Shown: positions 14,418 through 26,056, counted from the stretch's first letter. The stretch: DNA of 64,000 bases from Syncephalastrum monosporum B8922 (GCA_000697355.1 JNEN01001228.1:372001-436000); one strand, 5' to 3'. Numbers and translations: made by a program. Notes: a model not told the origin generated them from the sequence alone.

Positions 14418-17400
14418 TTATTTGGCCTGAACGTTGACACGAGCGTTGACACGACGAGGATCAAGAGTCTCAGGGTCCAGCGAGGGCAGGAGATACGAGA
14501 TATCGTCCCAGGGATGACGGTACAGACCCTGCTTAAGACGCTTCTGATCCAGATGGTGACCAATGAAACCAAGCGAGCGACCCAGGACGAAGAGACCGTT
14601 GAGTGTACCAATGCGCATGTACTCCTCAGCCTCCTCACGGGTGAAAGCATCGGAATAACGGAGCAGATCGACGAACGAGACCGCGATACAGCCATCGACG
14701 TTGAGGATCAGGTTATCCTTCTTGCTGGTGGTGATCTCCTCAACCTTCAGGGCATAGTCAAGGATGGGGGTGTTGGGGAAGTTCTTCTTAACGTAGTCCT
14801 TGACAAGCTCGACACGCATGTCAGGGTTGGAGCGGGACTTGATCTTGTGGCCAATACCAGGGATCAGCTTGTTGGCCTTACGCATGGAGTTGACAAACTC
14901 GCGAGGAGTCATGCCGCTGTCATAAGCGCGCGTGAAGTTGGTAGCAGCGCCATCCAGAGCACCACCGAAACGCTCACCAATGGTCAGCAGACCAGAGACC
15001 AGGGAGGAGATCAGGTCCTTGCCAGCACGAGTGGTAATGATAGTGTTCATGGCCTAAAATAACAGGAAATGAGAACCGATTCATTTTTCTTCCTTTTTGT
15101 TCCTGTATACTTACACCAGAGACGGCAGGACCGTGATCGGCAGTCAACATGAGGACCATCTCAATGAACTTGCAAGCGTAGTTGGGCAGGCGGCGCTTGA
15201 ACCAAAGAAGCGAGAGGACACCACCGAGACCAATGTCATCCTTGAAGACGTCAGTGATGCGCATGCCGGCGTAGAGGAGTTCCTGACCACGGTCATCGAC
15301 GATGGTGGAGACGAAGCTGGCAGGCTTACGGACGAGGCCAAGTTCCTGGGCCCACGAATAGTCGATGGGGATCTTGGGGATCTCGGGCTCACCAAGGGGA
15401 ACGATGACACCTTCCTTGACGAGCTTGTTGTACGCCTCGGCGAGGGCAGAGGGCATCTTCTCGAAGGTCTCGGGGACAATAATACCAGCGGCGCGCATGG
15501 CCTTGTTCTTCGCGTCAGCAGTCTCGAGGTCCGAGTTGGCAAGAGCACCAGCGTGACCGAACTGCACATCGGTGGTGAACATCTTGGCGCAAGTACCGAT
15601 ACACCAGGCGACAACGGGCTTCTTAATGGTGCCGTTCTTGACGGCTTCAATGACGCGGTACTCCTCAACACCACCGACCTCACCAAGCAGGACGAGCATC
15701 TTGCACTGGGGGTCGTTCTCGTAGCGGAGCAAGTGATCGATGAAGGTCGAGCCGGGGTAACGATCACCACCGATAGCAACACCCTCATAGACACCATCGG
15801 TCGTACGCGAGATAATGTTGTTCAGCTCGTTGGACATACCACCCGACTTGGAGACGTAGCCGACCGAACCGGCACGGTACAGCTTCGAGGCAACAATATT
15901 ATCCATCATACCACCGGTGTTACCAATCTTGAAGCAGCCGGGCTTGATACCACCAACGGTGGCAGGGCCAATGACGAGAACCTTGCGGCGCTCGGCCTCG
16001 TGGAGGAGCTGGCGGGCGCGACGCTCGGGTACACCCTCAGCGATGATGGCAATGGTCTTGTATTGAGGGAAGGTCAGGATCTCGCGGGTCGAGTCGAACA
16101 CGGAACGGCATGATGCAAAGTTGACGACGACATCGGCCTCGGGGAACTTCTCGGAAGCCTCCTTGAGCGAAGTGAAGACAGGGACGAGCGTTTCCTTGGT
16201 ACCCCAGTAGAACTTTTGGACGTGCGAGCCACCAAAGGGATAGACCATGGCAGCGACCGAGGGCGTGTCACGCTTGCACATAAAGTCAAAGTCGAGCATA
16301 CCCTGGACGGCGCGAGGCTGCATACCGTAAACGATAGCGCGGGTCTTGCCGGTGAAGGGACGGTACCACTCAGTGGTCTCGTGTGCCTGCTGAGAGAAAT
16401 ATTCCATGCGCTCGCGGGGGTCGTTGGGGGTCTGGTTGTCCTCGGCGAGCTTCAGCTTGGGGCTGCGCTGGCCGTTAGCGGGGGTGGTGGCACCGCTGTT
16501 GTCGCCAAAGATCTGGTCCTGGAAAAGGTTGCCAGAAGAGGTAGCCTGCTGGGAAGCAGCAGTGTCGTCAGAGGGCTTGCCCAGGAGAGCGAGAGGGACG
16601 ATCTCAGTGATGTGGGTTTCGGGACCAAACACCTGGATCTCAACACCCAGAGTCTCACCGAGCTGGCGCATAGCGCGCAGACCTTCCTGATAGTTGGGAC
16701 CACCACGACGGATGAAGATGCGGACCTTGTGGGTGATCAGGGCTTGCTTGAAGTCGGTCAAAGCGCGGATGATACCCTTGAAGGTGGTAGCGACGTTGGT
16801 GAAGTTGGCAATACCACCACCAATGAACAGAACCTTGCCATCCTTGTTGGGTTCACCACGGGTCATCAAGTCGAGGATGGTCTTGGCGTATTCGTAAGTC
16901 TGGGTCTCAGTAGGGGCACCGGAGTATTCACCGTAGTTGGCGAGCTCATCGGCGTAACCGAGGGCAGCGATGGCATCCGAGTAGACGACGGAGGCACCAC
17001 CACCGGCAACCATGGTCCAGACACGGCCGGCGCGGTTCAAGATGGTCAGTTTAAGGGAGGCACCCGTCTTTCCATCGAGCTCTTGGATATAGGCTTCTTC
17101 CTTGGACAGCTCACGGCCAAATGGAGCGGGGAACTCCATGGGAGGGCCCTGGTCGGCGTGCTGCTGACCCTGGGCGGGCAAACCAATGTTGGCGGGGGCG
17201 CGGGCGATAGCCCACTTGGGACCAGCCTCAAACTCAGCGGTCTGATCGAGCTTCGCGGCCAAATCAAGATACATGACCTGGGGCGTCTTGCCCTCCTCGG
17301 GGTCGGTGACGACGAGAGGGTTGATTTCCAAGTAGGTAAAGTGGAGATCGACGTAGACACTGTAGAGGCGCGTAATGAAATCGACGAGGACATCGCGCTT

Positions 17401-18106
17401 GAACTCAGGGACATCCTTGAGCAGAGTTTGCTTGACAGCATCCGCGGAAGGGAAGGGCTCATCGACCTTGACAAGGAGCTTGAGCGCCTTGGCATCGACA
17501 TCACCGATATCGATACCACCCTCGTGCGTGAACAAAATATAATCACCCTCGCGGACAGAGTTAATGCAGACATAGTATTCAGTGTTGGCCGGGTGGGGCG
17601 TGAAAGGCTCGATGAGGAAAGTTTTCAGAATACCGGTCGTGCGGTCAATCTTGAAAGAAATGTGTGTTTAGATAAAGACACAATACACAAACATGTGCGC
17701 GCAACACCCGAAAAAAAAAATTGCGCCAGCACCGAACTGTGATGCTTACCTTAATCTCTTTGCCAGCGCGCTCTTCAATCCACTTGCGAGCCTCGGGCCA
17801 GTCCTTGTTCAAGGTGAGAAGACCGTGCTTACCACGGCGCTTGATGAGCTGGTCAGGCTTGGCAACCAGCTTGTCGGTGAGCAGCCAAGGATGGGTCTGC
17901 TCGAGCTGGTCGAGCTGCTGCTTGAGAGCAGCCTCGAACGCGGTGCTGTCGCCAAGGAGAGAGGTGTCAACGTTCACGTGAGCTAACTTGGTGGCAGCAG
18001 GCGTGAAGAGGGAAGGCGAGTCTTGCTGTGAAACCAGAGGCGCACGGAGCAAGTGGTATGCCAGGAGCAGCTTTCCGTCGTATTCTCTGACAGCCTTGGC
18101 AGACAT
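14418..18106 (-). CDS. ACLY: ATP-citrate lyase, fused single polypeptide
   Basis: Cytosolic enzyme that cleaves citrate with CoA and ATP to acetyl-CoA and oxaloacetate, feeding fatty-acid and sterol synthesis. Three exons (18106-17750, 17649-15115, 15053-14418) give 1175 aa, as a full animal-type fusion of the ATP-grasp, CoA-ligase and citrate-synthase-like parts. Visible are the N-terminus [33 protein letters not shown] of the ATP-grasp half, the phospho-histidine region [20 protein letters not shown], and the C-terminal lyase module with [13 protein letters not shown] and [13 protein letters not shown]. Ascomycetes split this enzyme into two genes, so the fusion fits Mucoromycota or Basidiomycota. 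A long frame on the opposite strand is a codon-bias shadow. Confidence 0.97.
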
Positions 18107-19286
18107 GCTGTATAGATAAGGAAGAGGAAGTGAGAGAAAAGGGAAGAGGAGGAGGATGGAAAAGTCGACGCGAGAGAGGGGTTTTTACGGTATATAAGCG
18201 GTTTCTTTTTTTGTTGGGTCCGGATGGGTTGGCAGAGCGCAGGATGAAACTTTGACATGATGGCCATCGGCGTGACTGTGATCTACTTTTCTGTTTTTGG
18301 TAGCCGCCCGAGGCATCTACGATGGATTTGGTTATCTGCCGTTCCAACACACGGTCGCCCCCAAAATGCGGCCTCCCCAGTTGGGGATCGTCTGTTCTTA
18401 TTGTGTACCCCCATGCTACACTTCAATTGCCGCTTACTGCATCAGAAATGCCGAGAGAGAGACTTTATCGTGTGCTAAATACGTGGATACATATCTATTG
18501 GGGATGCACAGTACGTGTACTTTACAGTTCAACTTGGTACTAAGCTGAGTTGACCCTTGCACGCGTGCGTCCGTGCCGCGGTACATTATTTCTGTCTGTC
18601 CCGTCTTATTCCAGATGATGAGAGCTCATGGAAAGGCCATCATCTTATCTGCCGTGTTGACCGCAATGACCCTGCATCTGCTGCTATGATATACATACAT
18701 ATCTTCGTATTGCTTCAACCACTCTGTGCCTCACGAATAGATTTAAGGTTGAATGGCGTATGCGTTCGCCAGATAGTCGTTCGCCCCCTACTTTCTTCTT
18801 ACTGCTATTTGCATAGAGCGAGTAGAAAAAAGAAGATAGGCCTGCTGTGTTGCCGACGTACACCTATGCATACGTGTTCCATGCATGAATATATAAGATG
18901 GCAATGATATGTACATGACAGATCCCACGAATAATAAAAGCGATTTAAAAAGGCGCGCCATAGTATAGAATTGTATTATGAGGGTGTATAGACAAAAGGA
19001 TCCATAAGAGAAGTGAGGAAAGGGTGACTTAGTTACTAACATAGCTGGTATAAACGTCCCTTTCGAACAATGAAAAGAATAGAGAAATTTGGGGGGGGGC
19101 CGGGAAGCATATGTAGAGAGGAGAGTGAATAAAAATCTGTACAAGGGAAGATGGATAATTTTGGAGGAGGAAAACGGCGGTGCTGCTACTGATGATGATG
19201 AGAGAAATAATAATTAATGTCAAAAGAGAAAGAGCAGAATAGAGGATAAAAGACGAAGAAAGAGGAAGTGGATTCGCGCATATGAC
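18107..19286. other. Intergenic: ACLY upstream region and C2H2 gene 3' flank
   Basis: Both flanking genes are on the minus strand. The ACLY-proximal part is purine-rich on the plus strand (18117-18180), meaning pyrimidine-rich on the gene strand, as in many fungal promoters. The remainder is AT-rich, with a 9-10 nt G run near 19092. No ORF or RNA gene recognised. Confidence 0.5.
18190..18198 (-). promoter_or_regulatory. Possible TATA box of ACLY
   Basis: The sequence TATATAAG on the plus strand reads CTTATATA on the gene strand, about 85 nt upstream of the ACLY start. Position and sequence fit a TATA box; this is inference only. Confidence 0.4.
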
Positions 19287-21043
19287 TTAGCAGCCTACTG
19301 TACCGGCTGCGGCGTGCCACGCCATAGACGCAGACATGGAGGAGTGTGTCAGATCTTGTTGTTGCGCTTGTTGCTGCTGTTGCTGCTGTTGCTGACGACG
19401 ACGCTCATGGCGCTGGTGCGTCTTCATATGTTGCGACAGGTTATCAGACCGCGAGAAGGTTTTGTGGCAGTTGGGGAAGGAGCAAGCAAACGGTCGCTCA
19501 AGGGTATGGATGCGCATATGGCGCTTCAAGTGCTCAAGGCGCTTGAAGCGGCGCTGGCATTGGGGAACAGGGCACACGTGCGACTTGGCGTGACAAGGCG
19601 CCGTCGAGACGCGGCGACCGCTGTTGCTGGGCATCTGCATCGGCCACTGCTGCTGGTCGTGAGGATACGCAGTGTTATAGCCATAGGGGCTGATAGGGCT
19701 CATCATCATTCCAGTGTTGGCGACAGAGGACAAATCCGACGAAGTAGCGGGATAAAACGACGAAACCGAGCAGGGCGATCTTTGACTTTGTTGGTAGCCA
19801 AGGACGTTACCACTGTTGGGTGGGCTCGTTGCACAAGCGTTCGTCGCACCTGGCTGATATTGGTTGGCCAATGTCGTGTTGATTTCGAGGACAGGCGGCG
19901 GTGGGCCATACGACGAGCTGGTGCTCGTGCTCGTGCTGCTGCTAGCACTGCTATAAGCATACTATGTGGTGCGTCATGCATTAGCGACAGAGAAAAAAAA
20001 AAAGGCGCATGTCTCCTATTTACCTGTCCCGGGTAAATACCCAGGGGCTGTTGCTGTTGCTGCTCAAAATATGAATCCATCGAGACGTCCGCAGGTTGCT
20101 GTTTGGTCTGATGGATCTGCTGCGGCTGTTGTTGTTGCTGCTTGCGGCTGCGACCCGAGGACGACGAGGAGCCCTGGCTGGCACGGCGCTGAGAAGTAGT
20201 AACGGGAGAAGGAGAAGGCTGTTGCATCAGCGCTTTCTTAGTATGGGTGCGGCAATGCGCATGAAAGTTGTCGGAGCGACTGAAACTCTTGCCGCAACCG
20301 GGAAAGTGGCATACATGGGGACGCTCGCCGGTATGCACCAACATATGGCGCTTGAGGTGCTCGTACCGCTTGAAGCTCCAGCCACAGAAAGCGTACTTGC
20401 AGATATGCTTGTGCTGCACGTTGGGACCATTGGAGCGGGATCCGCTGCGAGTTTCCTGTTCGAAAGCAGCTTGAGACTGGTGCTGCTGCATCTCTCCACT
20501 GGAAAAAGTCGAAGCACAGCTGGTGGTATTCGTGTCAAAAACAGCTGTCGAACCGGTCATCATGCTCGACGCAGAGAACGGCTGAGACTGCTGTTGCAGA
20601 CACTCGGTCATCGCAGGCATCATTCCAGTACAAGCCGAGCTGCGGCGGTAAGGATCCTCGTCAGGACGTAGTGCCTCAGAAAAGGAACCACTTCCGAAAC
20701 CAAAAGGGCCGACATCCACCGAATATTTTCGATCAAACATGGCCGCCGAAGGAGAGACGGCGGGAGTTAAAGGTGAAGAGGATACGTTGCTGCTAGCATA
20801 GCTGTTGGTAGGCTGCATCATGTAAGTGCCGCCAACAAACGGAGCCGTGTTGGTAGCGTTCATGCTGGTGTGGTCAAGGGTCAGAAAAGGTGAGCCGATT
20901 GAATGTTGCTCAGATGAAGCTTGATTGATGCCATGAGTGAAAGGCGGCGACATTTGGTACTCCATGCGGGATTGAGGCGAATTGGTGATATCATTAACTG
21001 GAGTGGGTGGAATCATGCTCGACATCGTATTTAACTGAATCAT
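19287..21043 (-). CDS. C2H2 zinc-finger transcription factor with two finger pairs
   Basis: Predicted nuclear DNA-binding regulator of 564 aa from two exons (21043-20024 and 19961-19287). Four C2H2 fingers sit in two tandem pairs. The first pair, in the C-terminal half of exon 1, includes [18 protein letters not shown] and [18 protein letters not shown]. The second, near the C-terminus, includes [18 protein letters not shown] and [18 protein letters not shown]. The pairs share the FKR.EHLKRHM and FSRSDN helices, so one probably arose by duplication. The rest is low-complexity Ser, Gln, Pro and Asn, with polyQ runs after each pair, typical of activation regions. The finger type resembles fungal stress or nutrient regulators of the Msn2 or Ste12-C2H2 kind, but I cannot name an orthologue. 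ATG 21043 is the first in frame; ATG 21025 is an alternative. Confidence 0.85.
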
Positions 21044-21969
21044 ATAGCAAATTATTTCGATTTAGTTGAGTTGATTCATGCAGCCTGTGGTTCTAACCTT
21101 TATGAAATGAAGTGATAAATATATGGGATTCAATAAAGGAAGAAAAAGTCAATAAATATAAAGAGAATATAGGAGAGAAAGCGAGAGTGTGAAAATGAGT
21201 CAGAGAAGATGATACAATGAAAAGCAAAAAGCGGAAGTCTTTATATTTATATTCAGTATACAGGGGCAAGAAAAAGAATGAACTGGCCTTGTGCAAAGGG
21301 TCAGCATGTGCAATTAAAGAAGAGAAAGATCGACAACACGCCAGACATCTATAGCTGTATCAGCTGTTTAAGGGACGGACGAATTTGCTGTATATAGGAC
21401 ACGCGCGCTATCCTCTTTAAGGTTGCTTGCTGCTCCCCTTTGCACAAGACATTACAAAAAAGGGGGTCAAGAAAGCGGTCCTCGAGTGGGAGCTCAGTCG
21501 TGAGAGAGCAGAAGGAAAATGAACGAGAAAGCTGAGCAAGTAAGAAGGGGAGTGTAAAGCAGAGTCGCGCATCTCCTATTATCTTCACTATACACCACCC
21601 AGACAGGCGCGAGAAAGAGTGGAGAGAGTTGGAAATACACAAAAGTTGGAAGTCTAATTGATCGCCTTTACTTTTGCGTGCATGTATCCATTATACTGTT
21701 TTGGTGAATTTATCAAGAGGTTATGATCAGCCAACTATGTTGCTTTAAGGGTATTCAAATCTATTCTGCACTAGGGTTGTGAATGAATAGTACTCTTTTC
21801 TCCTCAAAATATCTCTGGTCACAAAGAGAGTACTGACTTGTAAGCACAGCTGTCAAAAAAACAAAGTGTGAAGGAATACCATTGTAACCATATCTGCTTA
21901 AGGTTCACAGTCCTTCTCCTTCTTTGCCAAAGTGACACGCCTAGACCGAATAAAAAAAGGAAAGAGCAA

Positions 21970-22007
21970 GGATTGTGCCCCACTCAGGATTGTGCCCCAC
22001 TCAGGAT
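21970..22007. repeat. Tandem direct repeat, 17 bp x 2.2
   Basis: The unit GGATTGTGCCCCACTCA occurs at 21970-21986 and again at 21987-22003, followed by GGAT of a third unit. The copies are identical. Confidence 0.9.
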
Positions 22008-22409
22008 AACCTTGATTTTTTTCTTTTATGATGCCACCAAGCAAAGACCGTGGTCAAAGCACTCACTCATAGGTTATTGTGCTAATTACACGCTTTACCC
22101 CAAGGAGTTGTGTCCCAGGTCTTGATATCCTTTTACACTTTTTTCATCACACACGACGAGCTAACACCATAAAAATTCAGGGGCGTGTAAAAGTATTTTA
22201 TATCTATGAGGCTGTCGGTGAACTCGCGCAGTGACACGTTCTTAATTTGGCCCACGTCGTACATCAATCTTTTTTTTCTTCGATAGACAAGTCAGATTGA
22301 TTAAATAGTTTCATTGTTAATGTGAGAGAACTCTTGTTATTTTTATCCAACCATATTCTTTTCTTGCTATGTCGTGGGGCTCCCTGGCGTGAAAATAGGA
22401 GAAAGCAAA

Positions 22410-22433
22410 GGCTATAGCTACCGCGCTATAGCC
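22410..22433. repeat. Perfect 9-bp inverted repeat (hairpin)
   Basis: GGCTATAGC at 22410-22418 and GCTATAGCC at 22425-22433 pair perfectly around a 6-nt loop. It lies in the gene-free region. Function unknown. Confidence 0.85.
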
Positions 22434-22728
22434 AACACCTTCACCAGGATCATGGCCACAAAGCAGAACAAGACAAAAGCGCGTGCGTGCACGCGTGCGC
22501 ATAAATCTCGTGCGATTTGAGTTCATGTACCACTCCTCTTTCATAGTATAACAGATCCTAGCGCACTACTACAGGCTTTACCCCTTCTTGTGTTTTCTCA
22601 TGATTTACTGTTAAAAGCCCAAGTCGCACTTCTTTCTGCCCGTCAAAGCCGTTCACCAATCGAATATTTTATACACGGTATTATGTTCAATCATTAGTAT
22701 AAACGATAGCGATCCGCACACATAAATA

Positions 22729-22823
22729 CTACTGCTGCGCTTGCTTGGGCGGGCGCCAGCCCAGAATACATTCTAACAGTAGCTGCTTTCATGTCATAAG
22801 TAACAGTCAAGGGACACCCTTGA
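22729..22823. repeat. Cluster of nested short inverted repeats
   Basis: An outer pair CTACTG (22729-22734) and CAGTAG (22777-22782) encloses TGGGC (22746-22750) and GCCCA (22759-22763). It is followed by TCAAGGG and CCCTTGA around a 3-nt loop at about 22807-22823. The arrangement could fold as a small structured RNA or be chance. Confidence 0.45.
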
Positions 22824-23614
22824 TCCTTATCGGTGGCACCTGGACGATTTCGAGAGGGTCGTAGTAATATGTATGCTCATGCAGGAAACGAGCGAAAGCA
22901 GGGTGATACTCGGAACACGAGCGAGAGAAGGAGAGCCAGCCGCATTGTCACGGAGTATAAGCCGAAAGCGCAATGAGCAGCCATGATCCGTGCGATGGCC
23001 GATTTTGTTGTATAATATGACTACTACTGCTCATTTCATGCGCGAGAAATAGAAGACGACTCTCTAATTACATATGGCATGCACTATCTTTATCCTTGTC
23101 GGATTAGGTCATCAACATCGGTGCGTTTCTATTCCCTCCACATATTAGGAGCATAAGTACGTGCGTGGGGTAGAAGACAAAATGGGTCGAGTGCTGTTGC
23201 TTTAGGGTTTGTGGGTCTTTTGGTACAACCCTTCTTTTTACTTGTTTATCTCCTTCGACACGCGTCCCGATAGCCTGGTAGTAGACCCCTTCACTTACCT
23301 GGGCTCTTCAATCTCCTTTTTTCTTGCGATCAGATGCAGAGAGGCCCTAGCAGACACGGGAAATAAGGAACAGACAGCAGCACCCTCACTCATAAGTTGC
23401 TCACGGCTTTTTGACCAAATCGGCACGTCTTCCCGAAATTTAGGTATTCATGTTTCTTCTCAATCTGCATTATCTCTGATCCATATTTTCAGTCGGCTTA
23501 TTAGATACGTTGCAAACTGTGACCGGGAATATTAACCCTCGCCCTGTTAATTCTCTTTCGCCAACCTTTCTTTCGCTGTATTCATGACACTGATTGTCGA
23601 CGTTCCAATTATAT

Positions 23615-23639
23615 AAATGATGCCTGTAAGGCGTCATTT
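23615..23639. repeat. 10-bp hairpin with one wobble pair
   Basis: AAATGATGCC (23615-23624) pairs with GGCGTCATTT (23630-23639) around the loop TGTAA, with one T-G position. It lies in the gene-free region. Confidence 0.75.
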
Positions 23640-24700
23640 AAGCCATTATGCTATCGTCCAGATTGCGGCTGCATAAGAATCTCCCTTTCATAAGTGAGAC
23701 ATAATTCGCCTCCTGAGTCAAAAACAGTTGAATTACAATAGTGAAAACGCATATATGACTACCACGATGCCGTACTCCTATTTGTATGATGCTGTGCCGA
23801 ACACATATAAGACACCGTTGATGGGCATGGAGCGACAGGGTCCAAATCTCGCGATAACTACTTTTACTACACCCTTTCAAATGAGAATTACATAACCCAA
23901 GTAGAACAGTTCTCGTAAAGGAGCAAGTATTATGTAATTAGTATGTTTTATAGGGATGTATTATTCGTGAGGTCATCGGGAGTCAGACGGTCCGTAGCCG
24001 TTGCTGATTATGTAAATCAGATACGCTGAGCACAACATCGCCTGATATTTTTCTAAGGCAGCAATTTGTGTTAGCCAATAATACTTTGTAACGAAGACAG
24101 GAACGCAACGATATTGTGAAGAGAATCCTTTATTTATCATTTGGAGGACGGGTAAGAGTAGGTCCTCGCCAGTTGATACACTTTGTGACTAATCGTAAAT
24201 CTCGGAAACAGCTCATCGTTTAGAAAAGGGAAGTTATGATAGCGTTTTTGATAGCGGTCATATGTTTTGGATGATATTAGAAATACGGATGAATATTTAG
24301 ACCTTTTTCTGCATTACTTGAGGGCTAGAAGGGGCAGTGATATCATTTTCCGACAATATCAAAATACATAATCTTAATATATAGAGATATGTTACCTAAG
24401 GAAGCGTGGCAGTCGGCGGGCCACGTGCAACGGAATTGGCCGAGTCAACGTAGAAAAAAAAAAGATAAAAAGCTAAGTTACACAATTGATGCTGCCAAAA
24501 AAGACAATGCACTGCTTCATCTTCCGTTCGGTGTTTTAAAAAGGAGGATCTCAGCGAAGGCAGAAAGAATATCCGATTTCGAAGTAGTTCTGCCTCTTAG
24601 ATTTCTGAAGTGGTCTGCGTCTCTGGATTTCTAAGCTGTTCCTGAAAAAGTCTTTTATTTTTTTTTTCACCGACGATGACAAATCCAGACACTCCTGTAA

Positions 24701-24710
24701 TATAAAAAGG
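24701..24710 (+). promoter_or_regulatory. Probable TATA box of the alcohol dehydrogenase gene
   Basis: TATAAAAAGG lies 59 nt upstream of the start codon at 24760, a consensus TATA element at a plausible distance. It suggests strong or regulated expression. Confidence 0.6.
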
Positions 24711-24759
24711 CAAGCCCTGACGGCTGGAACTTGATAATTATATCCCTTCTTATTACAAC

Positions 24760-26056
24760 ATGTCTTCTGAGAACACTTTCCACGGCTGGGCCTGCGCTGG
24801 CAAAGGTATGCTTACCTGGCCCTTTATTTTTTGGAGGCGATCAACGCGTCAAAAAAGTATACTGACGTACTTGAATATTTTGGTAGATCAACCGCTTGAG
24901 TGGCAACAACTCGAACTCAAATCTTTCGAGGATGATGATGTCGAGCTCGATATTACCCACTGTGGTGTTTGTAAGTGACAAGTTATTACGCTAGGATTGT
25001 TTACTTACACAACGGTAGGCGGTTCTGATATCCACACTCTTGACAGCGGCTGGGGACCCACCAACTACCCTTGCGTTGTAGGCCACGAAGTATGTACTAT
25101 AAAGCGATCATTATTTGCGGTCCGATGTAACTGATCACCATTTAATTAAATAGATTGTTGGTGTTGTGACGAAGGTCGGGCCCAAGGTTACGCACGTGCG
25201 TGTCGGTGGTAAGCATCAAGCATTTCTTTTTTTTTTTTCTCTCTTTTGTCTAATTATATATTCAGATCGCGCCGGTGTGGGTGCTCAATGCGGTTCATGC
25301 CTGGAGTGTGATAACTGCAAGAACGGCTTTGAGAACATTTGCGAGCGCAAGGCCGTTTTGACTTACAACGACCATTGGCAGAACGGTGACAAGACCTACG
25401 GTGGTTACGCTGATAAGTGGCGTGGTCACCAGCGCTTTGTTTTCAAGGTGCCCGACAACATGTCGAACGAGCTTGCCGCTACATTCTTCTGTGCTGGTGT
25501 CACGACTTTTGCTCCTCTGAAGCGCTATGGTGTCAAGGCTGGTGACAAGGTTGGTGTCATTGGTATCGGTGGTCTCGGCCATTTCGCTGTCCAGTGGGCC
25601 AAGGCTATGGGCGCCGAGGTGGTTGCCCTCTCGAGTTCCGACCGCAAGCGCGACGACGCGAAAGCGCTTGGCTGCGACGACTACGTTATTACGAAGGACA
25701 CTGAGAGTATGCAGAAGCATGCTGGTACCTTCACCCACATTGTCTGCACTGCTTTTGGCGGCGAGTTCAACTGGGCCCTCTACCTCAGCATGATCAAGGC
25801 GAACGGCTACTTCATCATGGTGGCTCTTCCCGAGGAGCCTCTCGCTGGCATCCCGGCTGGTCTTCTTGCTCTGCGTCAAATCTCACTGGTCGGCAGCTTC
25901 ATTGGCTCGCCTCGCGATATCGAGGAGATGCTTGACTTTGCCGCCAAGACTGACGTCAAGCCTTGGATCCAGAAGTTCCCTATGAAAGAATGCCCCGAGG
26001 CTATCAAGGCCATGCGCAATGGCTCCCCCAGATACCGTATTGTCCTTGAGAATTAG
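24760..26056 (+). CDS. Zinc-dependent NADP(H) alcohol dehydrogenase (cinnamyl alcohol dehydrogenase type)
   Basis: Medium-chain dehydrogenase of the Adh6/Adh7 class, reducing a range of aldehydes with NADPH in the cytosol. Five exons (24760-24805, 24887-24970, 25019-25089, 25154-25208, 25266-26056) give 348 aa. Catalytic-zinc ligands are in THCGVCGSDIHT (Cys44) and VVGHE (His66, Glu67). Structural zinc is held by the four cysteines of CGSCLECDNCKNGFENIC. The nucleotide-binding loop is GIGGLGHFAVQWAKAMGA, followed by SSSDRKRDDAKALGCDDY; the Ser and Arg there fit NADP preference. Four of the five exons encode only the first 85 residues. Codon use in the last exon is strongly biased, as in highly expressed genes, in line with the upstream TATA box. 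Confidence 0.93.

Larger units (their letters stand above)
21044..24759. other. Gene-free region of about 3.7 kb between C2H2 factor and alcohol dehydrogenase
   Basis: The longest interval without a convincing gene in the window. The two flanking genes diverge, so both promoters lie inside. The first 600 bp upstream of the C2H2 start are pyrimidine-rich on that gene's strand. The remainder is AT-rich and carries a tandem 17-bp repeat, several short perfect or near-perfect hairpins (listed separately) and only random ORFs. It could be a long regulatory region, hold a non-coding RNA gene, or be remnants of a mobile element. No transposase fragment or terminal repeats were recognised. Confidence 0.6.

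Noticed and set aside
16216..17742. 508-aa open frame on the plus strand opposite ATP-citrate lyase
   Set aside because: It lies wholly antisense to a well-identified enzyme with biased codons, which commonly leaves the opposite strand free of stops; its product has no recognisable domain.
21093..21642. Two minus-strand frames of 67 and 97 aa upstream of the C2H2 gene, possible uORFs
   Set aside because: On inspection both begin at TTG rather than ATG, so there is no basis for calling them upstream ORFs.
23209..23535. 108-aa plus-strand frame in the gene desert
   Set aside because: No good start context, no codon bias and no motif; its length is expected by chance in this much DNA.
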